In this document: piece after piece, positions 24,528 through 33,620 of the stretch
Position numbering within the stretch: position 1 is the stretch's first letter
Layout of the letters: every line of letters begins with the position of its first letter
Origin: an uncultured bacterium
GTDB taxonomy: Bacteria > Actinomycetota > Coriobacteriia > Coriobacteriales > Eggerthellaceae
Direction of reading: 5' to 3'
Assembly (NCBI GenBank): GCA_905215325.1
Contig: CAJMPP010000005.1
Span: forward strand, 12,446 to 76,445
DNA length: 64,000 bases
Program-made: the position numbers and the translations under genes
Notes under the pieces: model-generated
What the model was told of the DNA's origin: nothing
Databases searched by the model: none
The model's input: the letters and a program-made list of their open reading frames with translations, nothing else

Positions 24528-25505
24528 TTACAGCATATGGGCGCGAAGCTCCTCGCCGCTTACGGGCGAGAGGTAGGCGGGCGCGATGTCGAACACGGTC
24601 TTGCAGCCGGTTGCACCCTCGGCCGCCAGGCGTGCGACGGCACGGGCGTAGGCCACCAGCACGCATGAGGTGAACTCGGGGTTGGAGCCCAGGTCGAGCG
24701 AGTACTCGATACGGCAATCGTTGCCGCCCGCCGTGGTGCCCGTGCGGATGACGAAGCCGCCGTGCGGCAGCCCCACGTGGTCGCGATCGAGCTCTTCCTG
24801 GCTGATGAAGTTCACCGTGACGTCGTACTCGTCGAAGTAGTTCGGCATCTCGACGATCTGCTTCTCCACCGCCTGGGCATCGGCGCCCTCCTCGAGCACC
24901 ACCCAGCACTCGCGCGTGTGCTTCTGACGCGTGGTCAGCTGCGGGTTGCCGCCGGCGCGCACCGCATCGAGCGCGGCGGGCACAGGGATGGTGTACTGGC
25001 GCGCATCGGCTACGCCAGGGATGCGGCGCAGCGCGTCGGAGTGCCCCTGGGACACGCCGCGGCCCCAGAACGTGTAGTCCGCGCCCTGCGGCAGGATGCA
25101 GTTGGCGTACAGGCGGTTCAGCGAGAACAGGCCCGGGTCCCAGCCGCAGGAGATGAGCGCGCACGTGCCGGCCTCGCAGGCCGCCGCGTCGACGTTCGCG
25201 AAGTGCGCGGGGATGTTGGCATGCGTGTCGAACGAGTCCACCACGTTGTACAGCGCCGCGTACCTCGGGGTCTGCTCGGGCAGGTCGGTGGCGCTGCCGC
25301 CGCACAGGATGAGCACGTCGATGTCCTCGTTGCCGGTTTCCAGGTCGGCCACAGAGCGAACGGGCACGCCCTCGGTGGCGATGCTCACGCTTGCGGGGTC
25401 GCGGCGCGTGTACACCGCCGCAAGCTCCATGTCGTCGTTCTGGCGAATGGCCAGCTCAACGCCACGTCCTAGGTTTCCGTATCCCAAAATGCCGATGCGA
25501 GTCAT
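24528..25505 (-). CDS. ddh: meso-Diaminopimelate D-dehydrogenase
   Basis: A 325-residue NADPH-dependent enzyme that makes meso-diaminopimelate from tetrahydrodipicolinate in a single step. The Rossmann start is TRIGILGYGNLGRGVELAIR; typical Ddh stretches are DVLILCGGSATDLPEQTPRY, SCGWDPGLFSLNRLYANCIL, FWGRGVSQGHSDALRRIPGV and RQKHTRECWVVLEEGAD. Length matches the family. ATG at 25505 follows GGGAAAGGAAGCGAA. It supplies lysine and cell-wall peptide. It may be cotranscribed with the permease 128 bp downstream, though the functions differ. Confidence 0.94.
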   Translation of the reverse strand: MTRIGILGYGNLGRGVELAIRQNDDMELAAVYTRRDPASVSIATEGVPVRSVADLETGNEDIDVLILCGGSATDLPEQTPRYAALYNVVDSFDTHANIPAHFANVDAAACEAGTCALISCGWDPGLFSLNRLYANCILPQGADYTFWGRGVSQGHSDALRRIPGVADARQYTIPVPAALDAVRAGGNPQLTTRQKHTRECWVVLEEGADAQAVEKQIVEMPNYFDEYDVTVNFISQEELDRDHVGLPHGGFVIRTGTTAGGNDCRIEYSLDLGSNPEFTSCVLVAYARAVARLAAEGATGCKTVFDIAPAYLSPVSGEELRAHML

Positions 25506-25958
25506 TTCGCTTCCTTTCCCGATGCGGCGGCACAGGGCCGCGTAAGAGCCTCAAAAAACGCTTCCATGATACGCGCATCGCGCGCCGAACCCGCAACCGC
25601 CGCGCAATTTCCGCATACCAAGCGCATAGGGAAACCCCCGCCAGGCCCGGTCGCGCACCGGCGTCATCCCCACCGAAGATGGTCAGTGGGCCAAGATCGC
25701 GTTGGTGCGACGGGTCGCCGAGCGCGTCTGGGGCGAATAAGCGGCCAGCCTACGCAAACCGAATCCGATGCGTCGGACCCCTGAACAATGGTTCCGGGCC
25801 TGACTTGTTTTAACAGGGATATCGCCTGACGCAACGCTTGTTTCGAAAATGGCACCGCTGTGACTTTGTAAACCTGCGCTAAGGTCCGCCGGAAGCGACC
25901 CCCCATGATAGAATCGCCATTGATTTCAGTCGGGTTCCGCATATAGCAAAGGCTTGGG
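25506..25958. other. 453-bp region with a possible decayed gene and a terminator
   Basis: Between 25640 and 25740 a plus-strand frame ends with a protein-like stretch (RTGVIPTEDGQWAKIALVRR, then VAERVWGE and TAA at about 25740) but is closed by a TAG about 35 codons upstream and has no start. A terminator follows at 25772. It may be what is left of a gene that I cannot name. Confidence 0.35.
25772..25811 (+). terminator. Terminator-like hairpin left of the kinase gene
   Basis: GTCGGACCC (25772-25780) pairs with GGGCCTGAC (25796-25804), seven of nine bases, followed by TTGTTTT. Its loop and right arm match the terminator at 29140-29167 in 25 of 28 bases. Confidence 0.6.
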
Positions 25959-28900
25959 ATGAACAAGCGCACCACCAGCAAAGGCAGCCGAATCTCGCGC
26001 GTCCTCATGACGGCGCTCACCATCGTGCTCATCTTCCTGTTCCTCGACATCATGTCGCTGGTCGCAGACATGCAAGGCACCGCGCGCGTGGTGAACTACG
26101 CCGGCTTGGTGCGCGGCACCGCGCAACGCATCGTGAAGATGGAAGATGCGGGGCTTGCGCAGGATAAGATGATCGAGTCCGTGGATTCCTACATCGATGG
26201 ACTGCGCCACGGAAGCGACGACCTGGATTTGGTGCGTCTTGACGATGAAGCCTATCAGGCGAAGATGACCGAGCTAGCCGACCGCTTCGCCGACCTTCGC
26301 ACCGAAATCGAGCTCGTTCGCCAAACCGGCTACCAAAACACCGACATCATCGCGAAAAGCGAGGGCTTCTTTGTACTCTGCGACCAGGCCACCGGGCTGG
26401 CGGAGGAATACTCGCAAGAGAAGGCCACCGCGCTCAACCGCCTGGAGAGCATCGTCATAGCCGATATCGTGGGCCTGCTGGCGTTGTTCGCCATCGAACT
26501 TGTCCGCGCACTGCACACCGCGGCCCTGAACAGGCAGCTGCAGCGCAAAGTGTACCTTGACGAGGCAACGGGCCTTTCCAACAAGAACAAGTGCGAGGAA
26601 ATCTTGTCGCAGCCCGAGCCCATCGGCCCCGAAAGCCCCTTGGCCGTGTTCGTGTTCGATCTGAACAACCTTCGCACCATCAACAACAACCTTGGGCACG
26701 AAAAGGGCGACGAATACATCCGCTCTTTCGCACTGCAGCTGGCGAAAGCGCGAAGCCCCCTGTGCTTTACCGGCCGCTATGGCGGCGACGAGTTCTTGGC
26801 GGTGCTGCGCGGCGCCGATGCCGCACAGGCCGCGGAGCTGCTCGACCGGATAAGGCGCGACGCCGATGAGTATTCCCAGGCCCATCCCGATATGCCCATC
26901 AGCTATGCCGCCGGCTACGCCCTGTCCAGCGAATTCGAATCCCCCACCATGCGCGAGCTGTTCCGCCAAGCGGACAAAAACATGTACATAGACAAGAACA
27001 ACGCGCGCCTTGCCGAGGCAGCGGCGCGCCAACGGCAAAACGAGCGCATCTTGAAGCGCGTTTCCAGCCTTGGCTTCCATTTCTCCAACTGCATATACTG
27101 CGACGCCAAGCTCGACCAGTACCGCATCCTGCGCGCATCATCGAACATGTTTTTAGCCGACAGCGGCAACTACTCGGGCGCCGTCGAGCACATCGCATGC
27201 TCGCTGACTTGCGAAGAGCAACGACCCGAGGTGCGCCGCGCACTGCAGCTGGAAACGCTTCGCGAACGCCTTACCCCGCAAAGCGAGCCTATCGAGCTGA
27301 TCTTGCAAAGCCCGGCATGGCGCGGCCGCGTCACCGTGCTGCACCTAGACGATAACGAAGAAGGGGCGCTCCATCACTTCGTGGTCGCCCTCGAGCCGTT
27401 CTCCGACGGATCGGCAAGCGAGAAGCAGCAGCTCTCCCGCTACTACGACCAGCTCAGGCAATCCATCCTTGAGAACAGCGGCGGCTACGTAGATGCCCTG
27501 CTCGAATCTGCACAAGCGGCATATTCGGTCGACTTGACCAACGACCGCCTTGAGCAGGTGTTCTTCGAGCCCGACGGGGGCTTCGCCGAACCAGACATGC
27601 AGCTACCTTGCTCCTATACGGCCTTTTGCCGTAAATACGCCGGATCCGTCACCGAGGGCACGCTGGAAAGCTATCGGCTCGCAGATTCCTCGGAGAAGCT
27701 GCTTGCGCGTTTCAAAGGCGGCGCGAACGAGGTGACCATCGAATTCCGCGAAACAAGATCGGACGGCAAACCGCAATGGTTGCAAAAGGTCGTGCTCATG
27801 TCGCAGGATTCGCAATACCGCATCGACATCCAAGATGAGCTTCCCGTCGTGCGCGGCATCGTGCTGATCAAGAACACCTCGGCGTTCCATGAGCGGGAAC
27901 AAGCGGAAAAGCACCGTCTTGAGCAGGCGCTGCAAACCGCCGACTTCGAGAGCAGGGCGAAAACCGAGTTCATGAACCGCATGAGCCATGACTTCCGCAC
28001 GCCCATCAACGGGATTTTGGGCATGCTCAACATCATCGAAGCGAGCGAGCAGGACCCCGCGAAAACCCGCCAATGCCTGGACAAGATCCAAACATCGGCG
28101 AACCACCTGCTCGACCTGGTCAACGACGTGCTCGACATGAACAAGCTCAGCTCCGGGCAGGCGGTGCTCGAGCAGGACGAGTTCGACCTCCTGGAATTGG
28201 CCGATGACGTGGAATCGCTCGTTGCCGCCCAGATACAGGAAAGCGGCATTTCCCACAAACGGTTCCGCAAAGACATGAGGCACACCCAGCTCGTCGGCAG
28301 CGACCTGCGGTTGCGACAGATCATGCTCAATCTGTTCAGCAACGCCATCAAGTACAACAAGCCCGGCGGGAAGGTGGATACGTACATCACCGAGCTTTCA
28401 TGCGACGGCCACACGGCGCTGTTCGAGTTCAAGATCGCCGACACCGGCATCGGCATGAGCGAGGAGTTCGTGTCCGAGCACCTGTTCAAGCCGTTCACGC
28501 AAGAGCAGAACAACGCACGCACCCGCTACCAGGGCACCGGCCTGGGCATGTCCATCGTGAAAACGCTCATCGACGCCATGAACGGCACCATCAGCGTGCA
28601 AAGCACGCCCGATGTTGGAACGGAGATAACCTTCACGCTGCCGTTCAAGGTAAACGACAACGTAGCGGCGCACCCCGAACGCGCGCAGGCCGCCCCGCAA
28701 GCTAGGGGCTCCCTTTCCGGCAAGCGCGTGTTGCTGGTCGAGGATAACGACCTGAACATGGAGATCGCCGAGTTCTACTTGGACCACGCCGGCGCTGCCG
28801 TGGTCAAAGCATGGAACGGCAAGGAGGCGGTCCGGATGTTCGCAAGCTCGAAGCCGGGCACGATCTCGCTGATCTTGATGGACCTGATGATGCCCGTCAT

Positions 28901-29096
28901 GGACGGCTACGAGGCCACCCGCGCCATACGCGAACTCGACCACCCCGACGCGTCCACCGTGCCCATCATCGCCATGACGGCCAACGCCTTCGACGAGGAC
29001 CGCAAGAAATCGAAGGCCGCCGGGATGAATGCGCACCTGGCGAAACCGCTTGATATGCAGGCGCTGCTGTCCGCAGCCGGACGTTTCTGCAGATAG
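25959..29096 (+). CDS. Membrane hybrid sensor: GGDEF, histidine kinase and receiver
   Basis: A 1045-residue multidomain signalling protein. Order: membrane segment at about 14-36; extracytoplasmic sensor of about 125 residues; second membrane segment at about 162-185; GGDEF domain from YLDEATGLSNKNK (about 198) with an intact GGDEF at 275-279 in GRYGGDEFLAVL; a PAS-like middle region at about 360-650; HisKA with phospho-acceptor His677 in NRMSHDFRTPINGILGM; HATPase with NLFSNAIKYN (about 790), DTGIGM and GTGLGMSIV; receiver with Asp975 in LILMDLMMPVMDGYEA and the lysine in HLAKPLD. It could both make cyclic di-GMP and run a phosphorelay. No separate response regulator or HPt gene is adjacent. 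Start ATG at 25959. Confidence 0.93.
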   Translation: MNKRTTSKGSRISRVLMTALTIVLIFLFLDIMSLVADMQGTARVVNYAGLVRGTAQRIVKMEDAGLAQDKMIESVDSYIDGLRHGSDDLDLVRLDDEAYQAKMTELADRFADLRTEIELVRQTGYQNTDIIAKSEGFFVLCDQATGLAEEYSQEKATALNRLESIVIADIVGLLALFAIELVRALHTAALNRQLQRKVYLDEATGLSNKNKCEEILSQPEPIGPESPLAVFVFDLNNLRTINNNLGHEKGDEYIRSFALQLAKARSPLCFTGRYGGDEFLAVLRGADAAQAAELLDRIRRDADEYSQAHPDMPISYAAGYALSSEFESPTMRELFRQADKNMYIDKNNARLAEAAARQRQNERILKRVSSLGFHFSNCIYCDAKLDQYRILRASSNMFLADSGNYSGAVEHIACSLTCEEQRPEVRRALQLETLRERLTPQSEPIELILQSPAWRGRVTVLHLDDNEEGALHHFVVALEPFSDGSASEKQQLSRYYDQLRQSILENSGGYVDALLESAQAAYSVDLTNDRLEQVFFEPDGGFAEPDMQLPCSYTAFCRKYAGSVTEGTLESYRLADSSEKLLARFKGGANEVTIEFRETRSDGKPQWLQKVVLMSQDSQYRIDIQDELPVVRGIVLIKNTSAFHEREQAEKHRLEQALQTADFESRAKTEFMNRMSHDFRTPINGILGMLNIIEASEQDPAKTRQCLDKIQTSANHLLDLVNDVLDMNKLSSGQAVLEQDEFDLLELADDVESLVAAQIQESGISHKRFRKDMRHTQLVGSDLRLRQIMLNLFSNAIKYNKPGGKVDTYITELSCDGHTALFEFKIADTGIGMSEEFVSEHLFKPFTQEQNNARTRYQGTGLGMSIVKTLIDAMNGTISVQSTPDVGTEITFTLPFKVNDNVAAHPERAQAAPQARGSLSGKRVLLVEDNDLNMEIAEFYLDHAGAAVVKAWNGKEAVRMFASSKPGTISLILMDLMMPVMDGYEATRAIRELDHPDASTVPIIAMTANAFDEDRKKSKAAGMNAHLAKPLDMQALLSAAGRFCR

Positions 29097-29123
29097 ACCG
29101 CTGAAACACGCAAGCTTGCACCA

Positions 29124-29167
29124 AAACAAGTCGGGCCCGGAACAAAGGTTTCGGGCCCGACTTGTTT
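29124..29167. terminator. Bidirectional terminator with 16-bp perfect stem
   Basis: AAACAAGTCGGGCCCG (29124-29139) pairs with CGGGCCCGACTTGTTT (29152-29167). It lies between the convergent kinase and ung genes and should end both transcripts. Confidence 0.88.
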
Positions 29168-29218
29168 CAGCACGCGATGCCGCCCGAAAAGGCACATAGG
29201 CGGCGAAGGGCGCCACCC

Positions 29219-29950
29219 CTACCCCGCAAGCACGCTCTGCCAGTCGATGGGCCGCTCGCCCGCTTCCTCCAAGATGCGATTGACCCGGGAATACGGCCGC
29301 GACCCCATGAACGCGGGCAACGTGGCGGTGGCACGATTGGCCGAAAGCGGCGAAGGGTGCGTGCTCTTGAGCACGTGCTTGTTGGCAAGCGATGCCGCCG
29401 CAGGACCCGCCTCCACGGCCCTCCAAGCCCCGTCCACCAAATCGATGGCGTGCTTGCCCCAGGTCAGGAACACCACAGGCTGCGGCACCTCCAGGCAACG
29501 GCGCACCACATGGTCGGTGAGCACCCGCCAGCCCAACTTGGCGTGCGATGCCGCGGCGTGCTCGCGCACCGTGAGCGTGGTGTTGAGCAACAGCACGCCC
29601 TGCGCGGCCCACGAGGTCAAATCCCCGCTCTCGGGCATTGGGCACCCCAGGTCGGCGGCCATCTCCTTGTACATGTTGCGAAGGCTAGGAGGCAGCTTGC
29701 AGCCGGCGGGCACGGAAAACGACAGTCCCATGGCCTGCCCCGGCCCGTGATACGGGTCCTGGCCCAAGATGACCACCCGCACGTCCGCAGGCGCGGTGAA
29801 CGCAAGCGCGTTGAGGATATCGTCTTGCGGAGGATAGATGGTCTGCGCATCCCGCATGGCCTCCACCTGTGACAACAGCTTCTGCGTGGTTTCGCGCACC
29901 TGATCGGGCGCGGCGTCGAGCCATGCGTTCACGTTCTCATTCGAGCCCAT
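29219..29950 (-). CDS. ung: Uracil-DNA glycosylase
   Basis: A 243-residue family 1 enzyme that removes uracil from DNA. The water-activating motif VVILGQDPYHGPGQA holds Asp65 and His68; the GVLLLNTTLTVRE strand and the C-terminal HPSPLSANR minor-groove loop are also present. ATG at 29950 follows AAGGAGGCCCC. A single gene between the kinase terminator and the channel genes. Confidence 0.96.
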   Translation of the reverse strand: MGSNENVNAWLDAAPDQVRETTQKLLSQVEAMRDAQTIYPPQDDILNALAFTAPADVRVVILGQDPYHGPGQAMGLSFSVPAGCKLPPSLRNMYKEMAADLGCPMPESGDLTSWAAQGVLLLNTTLTVREHAAASHAKLGWRVLTDHVVRRCLEVPQPVVFLTWGKHAIDLVDGAWRAVEAGPAAASLANKHVLKSTHPSPLSANRATATLPAFMGSRPYSRVNRILEEAGERPIDWQSVLAG

Positions 29951-30072
29951 GGGGCCTCCTTCTCATCCGGCGCATCCCGCCTACCTCGCTTCGTCATTCG
30001 ATCATCATCTATCGAACGCTTTACCGACGCGGGCGCTTTGCCTACGGCCGTCGACAGCCGCGCCGCCAAGCG

Positions 30073-30495
30073 CTACCTTCCGCGGCGGTACTCCTTCACG
30101 CGCTCGCAAAACGTTGCCAGCTCATCGGGCGTCATCTCGTCAAGCCGCTCCAGGTTCTCGGCGAAATGCGCCAGCGTGCCCTCCTGGCGCTGCCGCAGCA
30201 TGGCGTTGCAATAGCTGACCACCACGCCGGTGATAAGGGCGATGTAGAAGATGCTCACCACGCTGAGCAGCACGGTGGCGATGCGCGCCACCGGACCCGC
30301 CGCCGTCACGTCGCCGAAACCGATGGTGGAAACGGCCTGGAAGCTGAACCACATGCCGTCGCCGAACGTGTTCGCCACCGGGTCGGCAAGCCACACCGCC
30401 AGCGAGCACAGCAGGAACACGATGACGAACAGGCAGGTGATGGGGCCGAAGCCTGCCTGCCGCTCGATCTCCACGAGCATGCGCAGCCTACGCAT
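30073..30495 (-). CDS. Small two-segment potassium channel subunit
   Basis: A 140-residue protein with two membrane segments (about residues 19-35 and 73-93) around a pore helix and selectivity filter: FQAVSTIGFGDVTAAG, where TIGFGD matches the K+ channel signature TxGxGD. A cytoplasmic C-terminal helix of about 45 charged residues follows. Four copies would form a pore. No RCK domain is fused. It overlaps the ClC gene by 8 bp, so the two should be expressed together, possibly to balance anion and K+ flow (inference). Confidence 0.88.
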   Translation of the reverse strand: MRRLRMLVEIERQAGFGPITCLFVIVFLLCSLAVWLADPVANTFGDGMWFSFQAVSTIGFGDVTAAGPVARIATVLLSVVSIFYIALITGVVVSYCNAMLRQRQEGTLAHFAENLERLDEMTPDELATFCERVKEYRRGR

Positions 30496-31864
30496 GGCGC
30501 ACCCCTTCCCTATCCGAAGGATCAGAGCCGGGCGCGTCTTCGCCGCCGTCGGGCAAATCCTGAGCCTTTTGCGGGCTCAACGCCTGCGGCAGGGGGATGG
30601 CCGCGCCGATGGCGGCCGCGGCCAGCATCACGATCACGCCCTTGAGCGGGAAGCACATGACCAGCAGAAGCGCCGCCATGAGCGGCTGGCGCATGACCGC
30701 GCCCATAAGCGCCGAGGTGCATGCGGCAACGCAGAACACCGCGTCGGCGCCGCTGATCTGCGCAAAGCCGTAGCCAAGCGCGATTCCCGAGAAGATGACC
30801 GGGAAGAAATGGCCGCCGCGCCATCCAAGCTTGATGCAGGCGGGGGTGAGCGCCGCCTTCACGAAGCCCGTCGCCACCAACGCGCCCGCCGGGATGGCGG
30901 TCCAGCGCGCCATGAGCAGGGTGGACTGCGTTTCGCCGGCGAACATGGCATAGGGAAGCGCCATGCCGCAAAGCGCCAGGGCCAAGCCGGCCAGCATCGC
31001 CTTGGCGACGGGACGGTCGCCCATACGGCGCGCCAACGCGCCGGCAGCCGCGCCCGAAGCGTGGTATGCCCAACCGCAGGCCGTGCCCGCAAGCGCCAAC
31101 GGCACCAGCCACGCAAGCTCGCGCGGCCCCACGTTGGCCGTCGTGAAACGCGGCAGCCCGCCTCCGCCGCCGATCAGCTCGGCAAGCCCGAAGAACGCCC
31201 CAAGGGCGCCCACCACGGCGCACAGGTACACCGCCGTTTTGCCGGCGCGCGGCAGCTTGATGTCCGCCTCGCCTTCCGGCACGCGCCCGTCGGCCGTGCC
31301 CGCAAGAGGCGCGGCGAAGCCGTAGAGCGGGGCGGTGAACAGGGCCGTCAACGCCGCCTGCGTACCAGCCACGGTCATGGCGCGGAAGTCGGCGCCGAAA
31401 CGGCGCATGCGGTCCCCCACCCACGTGCACAGACCGGCGATCACGCCCGTCAGGCCCGCCTCGGGGCCCACGCTGCCGCCGAACAAAAGCGGCAGCAGCG
31501 CCGAGAGCGAGCGCTTGCCAAGATGGTCGTAAGGGTAGCGCCCCTCGCCTTTCACCTTGCCCATGACCACGTTCAGCTCCTCGGGGGCGAAGCCGACATG
31601 CTTGTCGTACAGCCCGATCGCAAGGCCGCCGATCAGGCACACGATCAGCGGCCATGCGGCGAACCCGAACGGCCCCGACGCCAGCGCCGGAACCTCCTGG
31701 CCCGCCGCCGCCCCAAGCATCTGCGGCAGCTTCTTCCACAAAAGCCCCAGGCCTATGTCCATGCAGAAGAAGAACGCCCACACGAACGCGCCGGCGATGG
31801 CGCCCGTGATCAGCACGCACAGCGCGAACAGCAGCCGGTTCGCCGGCTTGGCAAGCTTGCCCAT
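30488..31864 (-). CDS. ClC-family anion channel/transporter (YfeO-like)
   Basis: A 458-residue ClC protein with many hydrophobic segments. The family's gating segment GREGP is here GSVGPEAG, the form seen in the YfeO-like branch: the residue before GP is Val and a Glu follows the proline. The late GWRGGHFFPVIFSG corresponds to the GxFxP chloride-binding loop. Transport mode, channel or exchanger, cannot be told. ATG at 31864 follows AAGGGGTTTTC. First gene of a pair with the K+ channel. Confidence 0.87.
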   Translation of the reverse strand: MGKLAKPANRLLFALCVLITGAIAGAFVWAFFFCMDIGLGLLWKKLPQMLGAAAGQEVPALASGPFGFAAWPLIVCLIGGLAIGLYDKHVGFAPEELNVVMGKVKGEGRYPYDHLGKRSLSALLPLLFGGSVGPEAGLTGVIAGLCTWVGDRMRRFGADFRAMTVAGTQAALTALFTAPLYGFAAPLAGTADGRVPEGEADIKLPRAGKTAVYLCAVVGALGAFFGLAELIGGGGGLPRFTTANVGPRELAWLVPLALAGTACGWAYHASGAAAGALARRMGDRPVAKAMLAGLALALCGMALPYAMFAGETQSTLLMARWTAIPAGALVATGFVKAALTPACIKLGWRGGHFFPVIFSGIALGYGFAQISGADAVFCVAACTSALMGAVMRQPLMAALLLVMCFPLKGVIVMLAAAAIGAAIPLPQALSPQKAQDLPDGGEDAPGSDPSDREGVRHA

Positions 31865-32316
31865 GAAAACCCCTTGGCTTCAAGCTGCGAACCGGAGGCG
31901 CGCAGCGTTGCGGATATGTCAGCCATATTGTAACCGTTGACCCGCTTTGCAAGCCAAGGCTCCTCCCCCAACACGACATGCCCAAGCCGCAAGGAGCGCT
32001 TCCGCCTGCAGCATAACCGACCCGTTCACGGCACGCCGCCATCCCGTTTCCCTCCCGTTGGAAACGCGGGCCAAACGTCATGCGCGCAAGCGGAAACGAA
32101 CAACGATGCTGCGCGACGAATGTCCCGCAGAAGGCAACATCGGACGCGGGCGCCGCTGCCCACGCTGCCACCGCGCGTACCCAAAACCCTATGGGCAGCA
32201 ATGCCTTGGCAACAAAAAACCGCCTTCCGCCCCTGGTTGCCCCAGGAAGCGGAAGGCGGTTCGAAAAGCGGTCGAAGCCGAAACCCCGAAAGCGCCGACA
32301 AACAGCAGGCGCGGCT
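31865..32316. other. 452-bp intergenic region
   Basis: It holds the upstream region of the ClC gene and a strong terminator for the Pit gene (32218-32264). A short plus-strand frame from 32106 has a zinc-ribbon-like RRCPRCHRAYPKPYGQQC, but it runs through the terminator hairpin and has no partner motif, so I do not call it a gene. Confidence 0.5.
32218..32264 (-). terminator. Terminator of the Pit gene
   Basis: AACCGCCTTCCGC and GCGGAAGGCGGTT form a 13-bp stem with a smaller inner CCTGG/CCAGG stem. It lies about 55 bp past the Pit stop codon; the far side on the minus strand has TTTTTTG. Confidence 0.8.
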
Positions 32317-33366
32317 TTAAGCCAGCATCATGAACAGCTTGGCCAGCACGAAACCGATAAGGCCGCATGCCGGGAACGTGATCACCCATGCCAGCAGCAT
32401 GTTCTTGGCGATGCTCCAGTTCACGCGCTTGATGGAACGGCTGGCGCCCACGCCCATGATAGCCGAGGTGTTGCAGTGGCCTGTGGAAACCGGCATGCCG
32501 GTAAGGCTTGCGAACAGCAGCGTGAACACCGTGGAGAAGTTGGCGGCCACGCCCTGGTACTTCTCCAGCTTCACCATATCCATGCCCACGGACTTGATGA
32601 TGCGCTTGCCGCCCACCACCGTGCCGGCCGAGATTGCCAGCGAGCACGTGATCATGACCCACATGGGGAAGCCGCCCGCATCGGGCGTGGAGCTGCCGAA
32701 GGAAAGCGCGATGCCCAACATGGCGATGGACATGAACTTCTGGCCGTCCTGCGCGCCGTGCAAAAACGACAGCGCCACCGCGCACAGGTCCTGGATAGCG
32801 GTGAAGACGATGTTTGCCGCCTGGCGGTTGGCCATCTCGAACACGCGCTCGATGATCTTCGTGAACACCCAGCCCAGCGCAAAGCCCGCCAGCAGGGAGA
32901 ACACCATGCCGTAGATGACCTTAACCCACTCGGAGGGCACGACGCCCGCCCAGCCGTTCATAGCCACCGCGCCGCCGGTGATGCCGGCGATAAGGGAGTG
33001 CGATTTCGAACAAGGGATGCCGAAGAACCAGCAGAAGATGCCCCAGCCAATGGCGCCGATCATGGCCGCCACCAGGGCAAGCAAGGCGGCATCGGTGTTT
33101 CCCGAAAAGTCGACCATGCCGAACATGGTCTTCGCCACGGCCGTGGAGATGAACGTCATGCCCACCAGGCCGACGAAGTTGAACACGGCGGCCAAGCCGA
33201 TGGCCGTGTTCGGCTTAAGGCAACGCGTGGAGACCACCGTCGCGATGGCGTTCGGCGCGTCGGTTGCGCCGGACACCGCGGTAACGCCGATGATGAGCAC
33301 CAAAATGACGAACAGGATAGGCTGAGCCATAGCCTGTGCGAGAAAGTCAGCAAACGTAAGCGCCAT
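32317..33366 (-). CDS. pit: Pit-family inorganic phosphate transporter
   Basis: A 349-residue permease with about ten membrane segments. The PD001131-type signature is seen in both halves: SGATDAPNAIATVVSTR near the N-terminus and STGHCNTSAIMGVGASR near the C-terminus. It imports phosphate, often as a metal-phosphate complex, with protons. ATG at 33366 was chosen as it follows GGGGAATTGC and starts the family pattern; an in-frame upstream start lacks a ribosome site. No PhoU-like (DUF47) gene is next to it, which is unusual for bacterial pit genes. Confidence 0.93.
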   Translation of the reverse strand: MALTFADFLAQAMAQPILFVILVLIIGVTAVSGATDAPNAIATVVSTRCLKPNTAIGLAAVFNFVGLVGMTFISTAVAKTMFGMVDFSGNTDAALLALVAAMIGAIGWGIFCWFFGIPCSKSHSLIAGITGGAVAMNGWAGVVPSEWVKVIYGMVFSLLAGFALGWVFTKIIERVFEMANRQAANIVFTAIQDLCAVALSFLHGAQDGQKFMSIAMLGIALSFGSSTPDAGGFPMWVMITCSLAISAGTVVGGKRIIKSVGMDMVKLEKYQGVAANFSTVFTLLFASLTGMPVSTGHCNTSAIMGVGASRSIKRVNWSIAKNMLLAWVITFPACGLIGFVLAKLFMMLA

Positions 33367-33392
33367 GCAATTCCCCATACTCGTAAGAGCTG

Positions 33393-33408
33393 CGTCAATT
33401 TTTTGACG
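33393..33408. promoter_or_regulatory. Palindrome CGTCAA-TTTT-TTGACG upstream of pit
   Basis: Perfect 6-bp arms at 33393-33398 and 33403-33408, 27 bp before the pit start. The position suits an operator. Confidence 0.4.
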
Positions 33409-33620
33409 TACGCCTAACAATACTACATTCGACCATGCGAACGCTATGCCTTAACCCCTGCTTCTTCCATCAACTTTTTCGCGCCGCGCGCCATCGGGCG
33501 GCCGAACGCCGACGGTTCCACCGACAACCCGCCCGCACCGCCCCCGGAAACGCAACGGTCGAGGCGCCGCCGCGCAGCAGCACCCCGACCGCAAAACACG
33601 ATGAGCCGCCCGAACCGGCG

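Noticed and set aside
24528..25305. Long frame continuing the NCS2 permease upstream into the ddh gene, 797 codons in total
   Set aside because: The upstream half is an antiparallel-frame shadow of ddh; the ribosome site and family pattern place the permease start at 24399.
30488..31864. Loss of the ClC gating glutamate as a defect
   Set aside because: The SVGPE form matches my memory of the YfeO branch, so it is a subfamily feature and not a mutation.
32106..32333. Short plus-strand frame with CPRC and QQC, like a zinc ribbon
   Set aside because: It runs through the Pit terminator hairpin, only three cysteines are placed usefully and no ribosome site precedes it.
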